DNA of 64,000 nucleotides. Origin: Gammaproteobacteria bacterium (GTDB taxonomy: Bacteria; Pseudomonadota; Gammaproteobacteria; Pseudomonadales; JAUIET01). Location of the stretch: the NCBI GenBank assembly GCA_030431775.1, contig JAUIHW010000001.1, positions 196,900 through 260,899 of the forward strand, in the 5' to 3' direction. Each line of letters opens with the position of its first letter. Positions within the stretch are counted from its first letter, which is position 1. Positions 31,347 through 39,432 of the stretch are shown here, in pieces. A program made the position numbers and the translations under genes. The notes under the pieces were generated by a model. The model was not told the DNA's origin. It ran no database searches and was given only the letters and a program-made list of their open reading frames with translations.

Positions 31347-32606
31347 TCAGGCCGCCTGTTCGCCCCGTGCTTGCTCCGGGTCAAAAGTGATGTGCATGTG
31401 CTTGATACCATTGACCAGATTGGAGCGTGTGTAACTGATGTCACCAACCAGCTTGGGGTTGCGCAGGCGCGGGATGATTTCCTCGAACATGATGCGCAGC
31501 TCCAGCCGGGCCAGATGGCTGCCCAGGCAAAAATGCTGGCCAATACCAAAAGAACGGTGTTGGTTGTACAGGTCAGGCATGCGCTCCGGGCGGGTCACGT
31601 CGAACTCCATGGCATCGTCGCCGAAGATGGATTCGTCATGGTTTACCGTGTGGTAGTGCATGATTACCTTGTCGCCTTTTCTGATCATCTGGCCAGCCAC
31701 TTCCACATCTTCCATCGCGGTGCGGCGCATCAGAATGAAGGCCGTGTTGTAGCGCAGCATTTCTTCGCAGGCACCGGGGATTTTATCCGGGTTGTCCACC
31801 AGGTATTGCAGTTGCTCGGGGTGCTCCATTAACAGGCGCATGCCATGGCTGGTAACCGTGCGAGTGGATTCATTGCCGGCGCTGATCAACATCAAAAAGA
31901 ACCAGCAGAATTCATCATCCGTCAAGCCTTCCTCTTTGCCATTGCCGTCCAGCAGCGCACCAATGATGTCCTTTTGTGGGTTGGTTTTGTGCCGCTCCAT
32001 CAGTTTCATTGCGTAGGCAATCACATTCATGGATGCTTCATCAGACTCCACTCGGCTGGCTGCCATTTCTTCATCCTGATTGAACATCATGGCGTTGGTC
32101 CATTCGAAAAAATCTTTGCGGTCTTCCGGTGGAATACCGCAAAGCTCCAGAATGGCCAGTAGCGGCAGCTCAGCTGCCACTTCCTCAACAAACTCGCATT
32201 CTCCACGGCTGGCAACGGCGTCGACAATGCGCTTGGCGTGGGCGCGAAAGCGCGGTTCGTAGGAGTCCACAGCGCGGGGGGTGAATGTTGCGCGCACAAT
32301 TTTACGTGACTTGAGTTGCCGCGGCGGATCCATGTTGATTGTCATGTGGCGGTGAATGGTGTCCACTTCTTCCTGAGTGAACTCCTCAGCAATGGCGGTT
32401 CGCGCCTCACTGGAAAATTGCATGGGGCGCTTGGATATAAAGTCTATTTCATCACGCCCGGTAATCAGCCAATAGGGCACACCCAGTCTGGGGTCTTCCA
32501 TATAGTGTACCGGGCCTGATTCACGAATTCGCTTCAGTTCATCATAGGGCATACCTTCTGCGTAGGTATCGGGGTCAATCATGTTGGAAAACGGGCAGCC
32601 ATTCAT
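31347..32606 (-). CDS. Cytochrome P450 (CYP125/142-like class I)
   Basis: 419-residue bacterial P450. I-helix oxygen motif LISAGNESTRTVTSHG (A-G-x-E-S/T), K-helix EEMLRYNTAFILMRRTA, heme loop HRSFGIGQHFCLGSHLARLE with the Cys ligand. The I-helix wording resembles sterol/alkyl omega-hydroxylases (CYP125, CYP142), so terminal hydroxylation of a side chain is plausible. ATG 32606 (MNGCPFSN) has a GGAG ribosome site and is preferred over an ATG 12 codons upstream. No ferredoxin gene is adjacent. Co-transcribed with the TetR gene. Confidence 0.9.
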   Translation of the reverse strand: MNGCPFSNMIDPDTYAEGMPYDELKRIRESGPVHYMEDPRLGVPYWLITGRDEIDFISKRPMQFSSEARTAIAEEFTQEEVDTIHRHMTINMDPPRQLKSRKIVRATFTPRAVDSYEPRFRAHAKRIVDAVASRGECEFVEEVAAELPLLAILELCGIPPEDRKDFFEWTNAMMFNQDEEMAASRVESDEASMNVIAYAMKLMERHKTNPQKDIIGALLDGNGKEEGLTDDEFCWFFLMLISAGNESTRTVTSHGMRLLMEHPEQLQYLVDNPDKIPGACEEMLRYNTAFILMRRTAMEDVEVAGQMIRKGDKVIMHYHTVNHDESIFGDDAMEFDVTRPERMPDLYNQHRSFGIGQHFCLGSHLARLELRIMFEEIIPRLRNPKLVGDISYTRSNLVNGIKHMHITFDPEQARGEQAA

Positions 32607-32733
32607 GGGGTTTCTCCGAATGCAAAATTCTATTTCGATCAAATGACCAATATAAAACTACAATAGACCGGAATGCGTGGCTCAGCCAGTTACATTTGCT
32701 TAATTTCAGCGGCGTGCCAGGACTTTCGCCAGC

Positions 32734-33804
32734 TTATTGCTTGAGAACCGGTAAAGCGGCTGCGCCAGCGAGCGGCGGGCCGTAGGGCTTGCGTCTTGTG
32801 CCGCGTAGCAGAGTGATACCCGGGCGTTCGATTAGCCAATAGCTAAGGGTAGAAACCAACAGGCACAGCACTGCAAACACTACTCCCCGAGCCAAAAACG
32901 ATTCACGAAAAATGGGCAGCTGATTGAACCAGGGAGACGCCATTTCCAGTAACAGATAGTGCCATATATAAATGCTGTAAGAAATGACTCCCGCCAGGGC
33001 CAGTATGCCAATAAGCCACCACAGCGCCGTGTTTTCCAGTAATCGCAGTTTCGAGAGCACTGCAAATACAGTAATGGCCAGTACCAGCCGGTTCAAAGTT
33101 AAGCCAAGATCAATACTGCACAGCGTAATGGCCAGGGCACAAAACAGCCAGCCAGGCGCCACTCGCCGGGTACTTAGAAATATGCCAAACGCAAACAATA
33201 AAGACTTTTCAAAAAAGCCGCCAAACAACGTGTCGGGATTCACTATTGCGTACGCGGTCAGCAGAAGCGCTAGTACGATCAGCCATTCACTGCGCCAGCG
33301 CCGGATTACCATTAGCGGTACCAGTAGATAGAAAATAAACTCGTGGGTTAAAGACCACAGAACCGGGTTTAGGTGCCGGCTAACACTGGGGTTCAGGTCT
33401 TGTGTGAACATCAGGTGGCGCACAAAGGTTTCAGTATCCACCACCGGGACGAAGTCCACTGCCAGTGCTGGGAAAACAGTCACGCAGAACAACAGGCAAA
33501 CAAGGTAGAGCGGCAGTATTCGGCTAAGCCTGTTTATCGCGTAATGCTTCAGTCCACTGGTGCTTTTCAGTGCGCTTTCAGCACTGCGCCAAACCAGGTA
33601 ACCACTCAGAATGAAAAACAGGTTCACTCCAAGCTGGCCAAACACGGTTTTTATTGAGTTGATTGGTTCGAAACGAAGAAAGTTATAGGCATCTGCGTGC
33701 GCCAGATAGACAAAAATAACGGCAATACCACGGATGGCATCGAGCAATTTCCTGTCTTGCGCCAGATCGTGTTGATCGAAAAGCCCTGCAGAATAACGGT
33801 CCAT
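32734..33804 (-). CDS. Acyltransferase 3 family membrane protein
   Basis: 356 residues with about ten membrane helices. It starts with the family signature DQHDLAQDRKLLDAIRGIAV and VYLAHADAYN, then GVNLFFILSGYLVWRSAE. Members (OafA/NodX/YrhL-like) transfer acyl groups to sugars of lipopolysaccharide, polysaccharide or other carbohydrates. The C-terminus is basic (GTRRKPYGPPL). No glycan cluster is close, so the acceptor is unknown. A perfect palindrome lies 15 bp before the start. Confidence 0.85.
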   Translation of the reverse strand: MDRYSAGLFDQHDLAQDRKLLDAIRGIAVIFVYLAHADAYNFLRFEPINSIKTVFGQLGVNLFFILSGYLVWRSAESALKSTSGLKHYAINRLSRILPLYLVCLLFCVTVFPALAVDFVPVVDTETFVRHLMFTQDLNPSVSRHLNPVLWSLTHEFIFYLLVPLMVIRRWRSEWLIVLALLLTAYAIVNPDTLFGGFFEKSLLFAFGIFLSTRRVAPGWLFCALAITLCSIDLGLTLNRLVLAITVFAVLSKLRLLENTALWWLIGILALAGVISYSIYIWHYLLLEMASPWFNQLPIFRESFLARGVVFAVLCLLVSTLSYWLIERPGITLLRGTRRKPYGPPLAGAAALPVLKQ

Positions 33805-33818
33805 GTATTCTTATTCTT

Positions 33819-33835
33819 GCACCTTTTTAAGGTGC
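33819..33835. promoter_or_regulatory. Perfect palindrome GCACCTT-TTT-AAGGTGC before the acyltransferase gene
   Basis: Seven-bp arms with a three-base centre, 15 bp upstream of the ATG at 33804. It could be an operator or a 5' hairpin near the ribosome site. No terminator role is expected since no gene ends here. Confidence 0.45.
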
Positions 33836-33986
33836 CAAACTGTGCTAGCAAGCTATTCTTCTAACCTTAGGAAACAATTTTCAATGCTGCAAGGGTTGGA
33901 GCTGGGCTCAGCTTATCAGGCCTGCCGGGCCGGTGCGCTGGCTAAAAGCAAGACTTCTTGGTGGTTCAACCTTCTTCAGGTACCCA

Positions 33987-34433
33987 CTAATCGTAGGGAA
34001 ACCTCGGGTTTTCTTCGTGGTAATTCAACCTAAGCGCAAATTGCTGACGCTTGCCCAGGTAAATCACCAGGCCATATCGACCGGCGTCCGGGTCGTTAAT
34101 GTATTCAAATTGCTTGAGCTGAGGAATTTCCCGTTCTGCCTTGTTGCGTTTGCCGATCACAATCACCTCTTCAAGTGCTTGTTCGTACTTCGGGAGGGAA
34201 ATTTCTATACGTTGCATCATGCCCTCCCCGGCGTCGGTAACAGACTCCACCTTAACGCCTGACAAAGCATCTTCAGCGCCGGGTTGGGGCATCAGCCACT
34301 CGGTGATTAGCTCAAGCTTCCTGGGTTCGGCCGTAGCGCTGGGTACATTATCGCTTTGTGCGAAAGCAGCTCCGGTCACTAGCAACCACAGTATCGTCAG
34401 GGCAAATTGCTTCACGGTGTTAAAAGCTTTCAT
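33987..34433 (-). CDS. Hypothetical exported protein
   Basis: 148 residues with a cleavable signal peptide (TILWLLVTGAAFAQSDN). The mature part has an acidic middle and a C-terminal Tyr/Arg-rich end (GKRQQFALRLNYHEENPRF). LEEVIVIGKRNKAEREIPQL contains a TonB-box-like run, but the protein is too small for a receptor. No family recognised. It has a normal GC-rich codon pattern and is divergent from the esterase gene at 34615. Confidence 0.6.
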   Translation of the reverse strand: MKAFNTVKQFALTILWLLVTGAAFAQSDNVPSATAEPRKLELITEWLMPQPGAEDALSGVKVESVTDAGEGMMQRIEISLPKYEQALEEVIVIGKRNKAEREIPQLKQFEYINDPDAGRYGLVIYLGKRQQFALRLNYHEENPRFPYD

Positions 34434-34614
34434 GCTTGGCCTCAGTCTCTGGGCGTACTCTGTTCACGATAGTAGCGCCAAACAAGCGCTTATCAAAGCG
34501 AATGCTGCTACTATCTGCAAAGCAGTTGACGCAGGTCATAATCAGAAGGTTTTCCTGCGTTATGGGTTAAATCTTTTACTGTCAATTGGCGATTATTCTC
34601 AGGCAGGATTCCTT

Positions 34615-35634
34615 ATGAAAACTATTCTATGGTTTGTTGCTGGTGCAGTGCTGGCCAGTCTGGTGTTTCTGTCCAGAGGGTTTTTCAAAGACATACCGGA
34701 TTCAGCTTATGTAAGCCCGCAGGCAGCCGCCGCGAGTAAAGCGGTGAAGCAGCAGATGGCGCCACATATAGCCACCCTGCTGACCGCTGACATTGAAGAA
34801 AAACGTGCGGTGCTGGATGAGGTGTTTTTTGCGCCAAGAATCGCTACCGCTCGTTCTCTCTATGCGGTACAGGAAAAAGCACTGACAATTGACGGTGTTT
34901 ACACCGAAGAGTTTCTGCCTGCTGACGGTATTGCGCCTGAGCATCAGGATACAGTGCTCATCAATCTGCACGGTGGCGCATTTGAAGTGGGGGCCCGCAC
35001 CGAAGGGCGGTTGGAGTCCATACCTGTTGCTGCTGTTGCCAGAATGCGGGTGATCAGCGTGGACTATCGCCAGGGCCCGGAACACGAATTTCCGGCTGGC
35101 AGTGAAGACGTAGCCACTGTGTATCAGCACCTGCTGAAAAACTATTCAGCCGACAACATTGGCATATTCGGCTGCTCTGCCGGTGGTTTGCTTACCGCAC
35201 AGGCTGTTGCCTGGATAGCGAGTGAGGGTTTGCCGCGCCCTGGGGCGGTGGGTATATTCTGTGCCGGCGCCGGACAATTTGGGCAGGGGGACGCGGCATT
35301 GTTTGCCAAATGGCTGGGCTCGCCACTTGGTGGTGGTGAAATAGCCTACTTCAAAAATGCCGACTGGAATGATCCGCTGGTTGCGCCACTGAACCACCCG
35401 AAGGTGCTGGCCGGGTTCCCATCCACGCTGCTGATTACCAGCACGCGTGACGGTGCGATGAGCAGCACACTGGTTACCCATCAGAAATTGGTCAGTGCCG
35501 GAGTTCCAGCGCAACTGCATGTCTATGAAGGCCTCGGGCACTACTTCTTTGCGGATACTGAGTTGCCGGAATCAAGGCATGTGTTCAGTGTGATCGCCGA
35601 GTTCTTCTCTCGGGAGCTGGGCGCTGTACCTTAA
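34615..35634 (+). CDS. Alpha/beta hydrolase, hormone-sensitive-lipase type
   Basis: 339 residues from ATG 34615 (MKTILWFVAGAVLASLVFLS, a membrane anchor or signal). HSL-family motifs: oxyanion loop INLHGGAFEVGA, nucleophile elbow IGIFGCSAGGLLTAQA, Asp in TSTRDGAMSS and His in YEGLGHYFFAD. It is probably a periplasm-facing or secreted carboxylesterase. The open frame extends far upstream (to 34141), but that part lies antisense to the neighbouring gene and lacks coding features. Confidence 0.82.
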   Translation: MKTILWFVAGAVLASLVFLSRGFFKDIPDSAYVSPQAAAASKAVKQQMAPHIATLLTADIEEKRAVLDEVFFAPRIATARSLYAVQEKALTIDGVYTEEFLPADGIAPEHQDTVLINLHGGAFEVGARTEGRLESIPVAAVARMRVISVDYRQGPEHEFPAGSEDVATVYQHLLKNYSADNIGIFGCSAGGLLTAQAVAWIASEGLPRPGAVGIFCAGAGQFGQGDAALFAKWLGSPLGGGEIAYFKNADWNDPLVAPLNHPKVLAGFPSTLLITSTRDGAMSSTLVTHQKLVSAGVPAQLHVYEGLGHYFFADTELPESRHVFSVIAEFFSRELGAVP

Positions 35635-35751
35635 TCTGGAAGATGCACAACGATTGGGTTGTCGTCGTGAGCTTGTTATTCAGCTGCATTGACTTCGCAG
35701 AATATGGAAAGCGCACGGCTCATCGCTTTGCTAAGCTGTAAGTTCAGTTGT

Positions 35752-36039
35752 TTATTGATGAGCAATCGGCTTGTCAGTAAACAGGTAATCTTTCAGCTCG
35801 CTGTCAAAGCTGGGGTCCTGGCGGCGGATCCATTCCAGCACCATGGCCGCGTGCTCTTTCTCCTCGTCGCGGTTGTGCGCCAGAATGCGCTTCAGTTCAT
35901 CGTTCTTGCATGCGTCAACTCGCTGGTTGTACCAGTCAACGGCTTCCAGCTCTTCCATTAGCGACACGATTGCACGGTGCATGTCGCGGGTTTCGTCGGA
36001 AAGTTCTTCCATGGGTTCGTGATAACCTTCGTTTGCCAT
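35752..36039 (-). CDS. Encapsulated-ferritin-like protein (EncFtn), without encapsulin partner
   Basis: 95 residues that match the EncFtn family closely: MEELSDETRDMHRAIVSL, MEELEAVDWYNQRVDA, AHNRDEEKEHAAMVLEWIRR. E30, E60 and H63 correspond to the ferroxidase residues E32, E62 and H65 of the Rhodospirillum rubrum protein. Such proteins form annular decamers that oxidise Fe(II). In classical systems the gene precedes an encapsulin gene and carries a C-terminal targeting peptide. Here the protein ends at DYLFTDKPIAHQ with no such peptide, and no encapsulin gene is in the window. An AGGAG ribosome site precedes the ATG. Confidence 0.85.
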   Translation of the reverse strand: MANEGYHEPMEELSDETRDMHRAIVSLMEELEAVDWYNQRVDACKNDELKRILAHNRDEEKEHAAMVLEWIRRQDPSFDSELKDYLFTDKPIAHQ

Positions 36040-36223
36040 CGTAGGGCTCCTGCTACTGGTAGTGTCTGAGTAGATATAATGTCGTATTGTCGTGCGCTAA
36101 TCAATGTTGCGGCAGCATACTTTAGCGCCGGGATTGCAAATTCTTGCCTTGCCGGCTACAGGCTTGTAATCTGTATTGTGCTAACTATTGCGGTTAGCAG
36201 TCATTAGCCAAAAGGAGTCGAAC

Positions 36224-36637
36224 GTGAAAACATTCAACTCAAAAATTGATACCTGGTTGCTACTGCTGATCGCAGGCGCGGTGGTCGTCTGCCTGGTTGC
36301 GGCTTTTTCTGCATTTCATGCGGGTGGTATTGAGGGTGTGGTGAGCAGCCTGCTTACTGTGGCCGTGGGGGTCGTATTGCCAGCTTGGATTATTTTTCGC
36401 ACGAAATACACTGTTGCCGATCAATTGCTACGCATCCATTGTGGCCCGTTTTCCTGGAAGGTGCCACTGGATTCCATTACGGCGGTCACGGAAACCCGAA
36501 ACCCTCTATCCAGCCCGGCACTGTCGCTGGACCGGCTTAAAATTCGCTATGGTACAGACAAATTTGTTATGGTGTCTCCGGCTGATAAGCATGGCTTTCT
36601 GGCGGCTATTGGTCAGCAGGCCGCTTGCGAAACCTGA
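36224..36637 (+). CDS. Membrane protein with bacterial PH domain (bPH_4-like)
   Basis: 137 residues starting at GTG 36224 with a GGAG ribosome site. Two N-terminal membrane helices (WLLLLIAGAVVVCLVAAFSA and VVSSLLTVAVGVVLPAWIIF), then a small domain: TKYTVADQLLRIHCGPFSWK, ITAVTETRNPLSSPALSLDR. This is the pattern of PF06713 (formerly DUF1200) bacterial PH domains. Function unknown. Convergent with the DegT-family gene, 5 bp apart. Confidence 0.72.
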   Translation: MKTFNSKIDTWLLLLIAGAVVVCLVAAFSAFHAGGIEGVVSSLLTVAVGVVLPAWIIFRTKYTVADQLLRIHCGPFSWKVPLDSITAVTETRNPLSSPALSLDRLKIRYGTDKFVMVSPADKHGFLAAIGQQAACET

Positions 36638-36642
36638 GCGGT

Positions 36643-37872
36643 TTAAGGCTGGCCATCGGCGTCAATAAACGCCTGCAACACCTGGTGCACGTAGGCGCAA
36701 TCGTCGTCGCTCATAGTCGGGTGGCAGGGCAGCATGATGCCGTTTTCCATAATTTGGTCACAATTAGTAAGCCCGTCAGGGTGCACCCGGTAGTGCTTGC
36801 CCTGCATCATAGGGTGACGGGTGATGTTGCCGGAGAAAATCACTCGGGAAAACACCCCGCTGTCTTCCAGGTGCATCTGTAATCGGCGCCGGCTCCAGCC
36901 AGTTTCCGGGCGAATCTGAATGGGGTAGCAGATCCAGGTGGTTTCGGTGTCCGGAATGATTGCCGGGGCAATGAATTTGTCGGCGTGGCTATTAATGAAA
37001 TCATAATGCGCATTGAAATTTCGCTCGCGCAGTTCCCACATGGTTTGAATCTTGTCCATCTGGGCAAGGCCGAAGGCAGCACCCGCCTCGTTCGGAATAA
37101 AACCATAGGCCAGGTCTTCGAAAATAAACAGGCCGTCGTATTCCACGCCGTCCAGGTCTTCCAGGAAACGCCCATCGCTTTCCTGCATTTTAGTGCCAAA
37201 CATAAACTTCTCTGATGATCTTCCCCAGGCGCGAAGATTCAGGGCACGGTCAAGATAATTATCATCATCAAAAAACACCATGCCGCCGTTACCCAGCGCG
37301 GTGATAATATGAAAGATCGAGAAACTGGTGATCGTGATGTCTGACCGAGTGGCGGTTTTTCTGCCGCGCAAGGTGCCACCGAGGGTGTCTGCACTGTCGT
37401 GTACCAGCAATAAACCGTGCCGATCGGCAATGGCGCGCACCTTGTCCCAGTCGCATATTCCGCCGATCAGGTCAGGAATCAGCATGGCGCGAGTGTTCTC
37501 GGTGATGATGTCTTCAATTCGATCCACCAGAATCTGGTAATCCTCCAGGCCCACGTCCACAAACACCGGGGTATAGCCCGCGTGGTAAATGCTCGCAACA
37601 TCAGTGGAAAAAGTCAGCGCGGGGGTGATGACTTCAGAAGCTGCCGGTAGGTCCAGCAGTCGCATAGCAATCATCAGCGCGGATGAACCCGAGTTCACCA
37701 TCACGCCGTGCCGCTTGCCCATAAAGGCAGCCACCCTGGCCTCAAACTCCATAACCTTGGCACCGGGAATCAAGCCGTCGGCACTGCTCATTACCTGGGT
37801 AACCGCGTCGATCTCGGCCTGGTCAAACATTGCGCCGCCGTAGCGCACCACTCGAGGTTCAAGTTTTGCCAT
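36643..37872 (-). CDS. DegT/DnrJ-family PLP/PMP enzyme with His in place of the catalytic Lys
   Basis: 409 residues of the sugar aminotransferase (DegT/DnrJ/EryC1/StrS) fold: VNSGSSALMIAMRLLDLP, PALTFSTDVASIYHAGYTPV, LLLVHDSADTLGGTLRGRK. At the Schiff-base site, where aminotransferases have S-F-x3-K, this reads SFSIFHIITALGNGGMVFF. The His (rather than Lys) resembles the PMP-dependent dehydratases E1/RfbH and ColD. A deoxysugar 3-dehydratase-type reaction is therefore more likely than transamination. ATG 37872 follows an AGGAG site; the frame is open further upstream, but that part overlaps the VOC gene. No sugar cluster is adjacent. Confidence 0.8.
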   Translation of the reverse strand: MAKLEPRVVRYGGAMFDQAEIDAVTQVMSSADGLIPGAKVMEFEARVAAFMGKRHGVMVNSGSSALMIAMRLLDLPAASEVITPALTFSTDVASIYHAGYTPVFVDVGLEDYQILVDRIEDIITENTRAMLIPDLIGGICDWDKVRAIADRHGLLLVHDSADTLGGTLRGRKTATRSDITITSFSIFHIITALGNGGMVFFDDDNYLDRALNLRAWGRSSEKFMFGTKMQESDGRFLEDLDGVEYDGLFIFEDLAYGFIPNEAGAAFGLAQMDKIQTMWELRERNFNAHYDFINSHADKFIAPAIIPDTETTWICYPIQIRPETGWSRRRLQMHLEDSGVFSRVIFSGNITRHPMMQGKHYRVHPDGLTNCDQIMENGIMLPCHPTMSDDDCAYVHQVLQAFIDADGQP

Positions 37873-37897
37873 GTATTGCTCCTGGTATTCTGTCGGT

Positions 37898-38254
37898 CTA
37901 TTCGGACCAGACCGCGTACTCATTGCCGTTCGGGTCAGTGAAGTGAAAGCGTCGTCCGCCGGGAAAGGAGAATATCTCCTTGAGAATTTTGCCGCCTGCG
38001 GATTCAACCGCACTTTGCGTGACTTCCAGTTCGCTGCTGTACAGCACCACCAGAACGCTGCCGGCTGCCGTGGTAACGGTGTCCTCTGAAGTGAAGAAAC
38101 CGCCGTCAACGCCTGCTTCGTTGCGGCTGAAGCTGCAGTAATCCGGGCCATAGTCGGTGAATGACCAGGCGAATACCTGGGTGAAAAACGCCTTGGTGGC
38201 CACCAGGTCTTTGGCGGGAATTTCAATGTAGTTAATGGAGTGATGGGTGTTCAT
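37898..38254 (-). CDS. VOC (glyoxalase/bleomycin-resistance) family protein
   Basis: 118 residues. It begins HHSINYIEIPAKDLVATKAF and ends GRRFHFTDPNGNEYAVWSE, with paired beta-alpha-beta-beta-beta repeats as in glyoxalase-fold proteins. Candidate metal ligands are His and Glu in the two halves. Substrate unknown. Located 25 bp upstream of the DegT-family gene on the same strand, so probably co-transcribed with it. Confidence 0.8.
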   Translation of the reverse strand: MNTHHSINYIEIPAKDLVATKAFFTQVFAWSFTDYGPDYCSFSRNEAGVDGGFFTSEDTVTTAAGSVLVVLYSSELEVTQSAVESAGGKILKEIFSFPGGRRFHFTDPNGNEYAVWSE

Positions 38255-38337
38255 TGGTAGCTTGCCTCGCGTATAGGCTTAACATTGTAAAGAAAATGAC
38301 GGATACTGGGGCGCGATAATAATGCAGAGGTGAACCC

Positions 38338-38808
38338 ATGAACCGATTGACCGTGTTAATTTCGCTGCCCATTGTGTTGCTTACTGCGGCATGCGGTGCC
38401 TCCGAGCAAAACGAGAGCGCGCAAAATCTAGAGCAGGCTCTGACGGAGAAAACTCAGAATTTTTCCGCAATCTGGAACAAGGCCGACCTGGCCGGGTACC
38501 TGGGGCAGTATCGTCAGGATGACAGTTTTAGCCTGTATTACTCGGGTGGTCGAAATCTTGGTATTGAAGCGGTGGGTGAGTTGTATAACACCAACTGGCC
38601 TACCGAAGAAAAAATGGGCAAGTTTTATATCAGTGATGTCACCGTCAATGTTCTGTCGCCCAACGTTGCGCTGACACATGGCTTATTCACCCATCATTTC
38701 ACTGAAAAGACAGTCGATGGCAATTTCACGCTGGTCTGGGTGAAAGAAGGAGAAAACTGGATGATCGCCCATGAACACACCGCACGCATAAAAGTAACTG
38801 AGAAATAA
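38338..38808 (+). CDS. SnoaL/DUF4440-like lipoprotein
   Basis: 156 residues. Lipobox TAA-C in VLISLPIVLLTAACGASEQ, then an NTF2-like domain: NFSAIWNKADLAGYLGQYRQ, FSLYYSGGRNLGIEAVGELY, VWVKEGENWMIAHEHTARI. This is the SnoaL-like/DUF4440 shape, a cone fold used for binding or isomerisation of small ligands. It should be anchored to a membrane facing the periplasm. Divergent from the VOC gene. Confidence 0.75.
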   Translation: MNRLTVLISLPIVLLTAACGASEQNESAQNLEQALTEKTQNFSAIWNKADLAGYLGQYRQDDSFSLYYSGGRNLGIEAVGELYNTNWPTEEKMGKFYISDVTVNVLSPNVALTHGLFTHHFTEKTVDGNFTLVWVKEGENWMIAHEHTARIKVTEK

Positions 38809-38838
38809 GCGGGCCCGACCCAGCAGAAGGCAAAATTG

Positions 38839-39399
38839 ATGGCGATGATGGTTGGCGGTTTGTTGCTGTGGTCCGTGGTGCACCTGATTCCCTCGGTCGC
38901 ACCGACGGTGAAACAGGCCTGGAAGGGCAGGCTTGGCGACAAGGCTTATATGGGCAGTTTTTCGTTGCTATTGCTAGTGGCAGTTGCTTTGATTGTATTG
39001 GGCTGGCGCGCCACTCTTCCGACATTTGTTTACCAGCCGGAGGAAGCGCTCCGCCTTCCGGCCCTAGTCCTCATTGTGGTGGCCTTTATTTTGCTGGGCG
39101 CGCCGAATTACGCCACTCGAATCAAGCGCATCGTCCGTCACCCACAGTTGACGGGCCTGATCATTTGGGCCGCTGCGCATTTATTACTGAATGGTGATAG
39201 TCGCTCGGTGCTGCTGTTTGGCTGGCTGGCTGTCTGGGCGGTTGTGGAGATTGTCTGTATTAATCGCCGTGATGGTGCCTGGATTAAACCCGAGGTGCCA
39301 CCCTGGGGGGCTGAATTGCGCGGTGGGCTCATCAGCCTTGCTGTGCTGATTGCCGTTGTATTACTGCACCCGTATATTTCAGGTGTGCCGATCAGTTAA
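38839..39399 (+). CDS. NnrU family membrane protein
   Basis: 186 residues from ATG 38839 with an AGAAGG ribosome site. Around five membrane helices, with the NnrU signatures LLWSVVHLIPSVAPTVKQ, KAYMGSFSLLLLVAVALIV, RIVRHPQLTGLIIWAAAHLL and NGDSRSVLLFGWLAVWAV. NnrU relatives occur near nitrite/nitric oxide reductase genes and with carotenoid isomerases; the role here is unknown. Followed after 33 bp by the Fe-S protein. Confidence 0.8.
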   Translation: MAMMVGGLLLWSVVHLIPSVAPTVKQAWKGRLGDKAYMGSFSLLLLVAVALIVLGWRATLPTFVYQPEEALRLPALVLIVVAFILLGAPNYATRIKRIVRHPQLTGLIIWAAAHLLLNGDSRSVLLFGWLAVWAVVEIVCINRRDGAWIKPEVPPWGAELRGGLISLAVLIAVVLLHPYISGVPIS

Positions 39400-39432
39400 C
39401 TTGTGAATCAGTAACCATAGCGGGCCAGTACG

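Noticed and set aside
34141-34614. N-terminal extension of the esterase gene at 34615
   Set aside because: The extra part lies antisense to the exported-protein gene at 33987-34433, and the ATG at 34615 begins a clear membrane anchor.
35635-36223. Encapsulin shell gene next to the EncFtn-like gene
   Set aside because: Neighbours are an esterase and a PH-domain protein; no HK97-fold protein is seen anywhere in the window.
37873-38226. N-terminal extension of the DegT-family gene
   Set aside because: It overlaps the VOC gene in another frame and lies before an ATG with a good AGGAG ribosome site.
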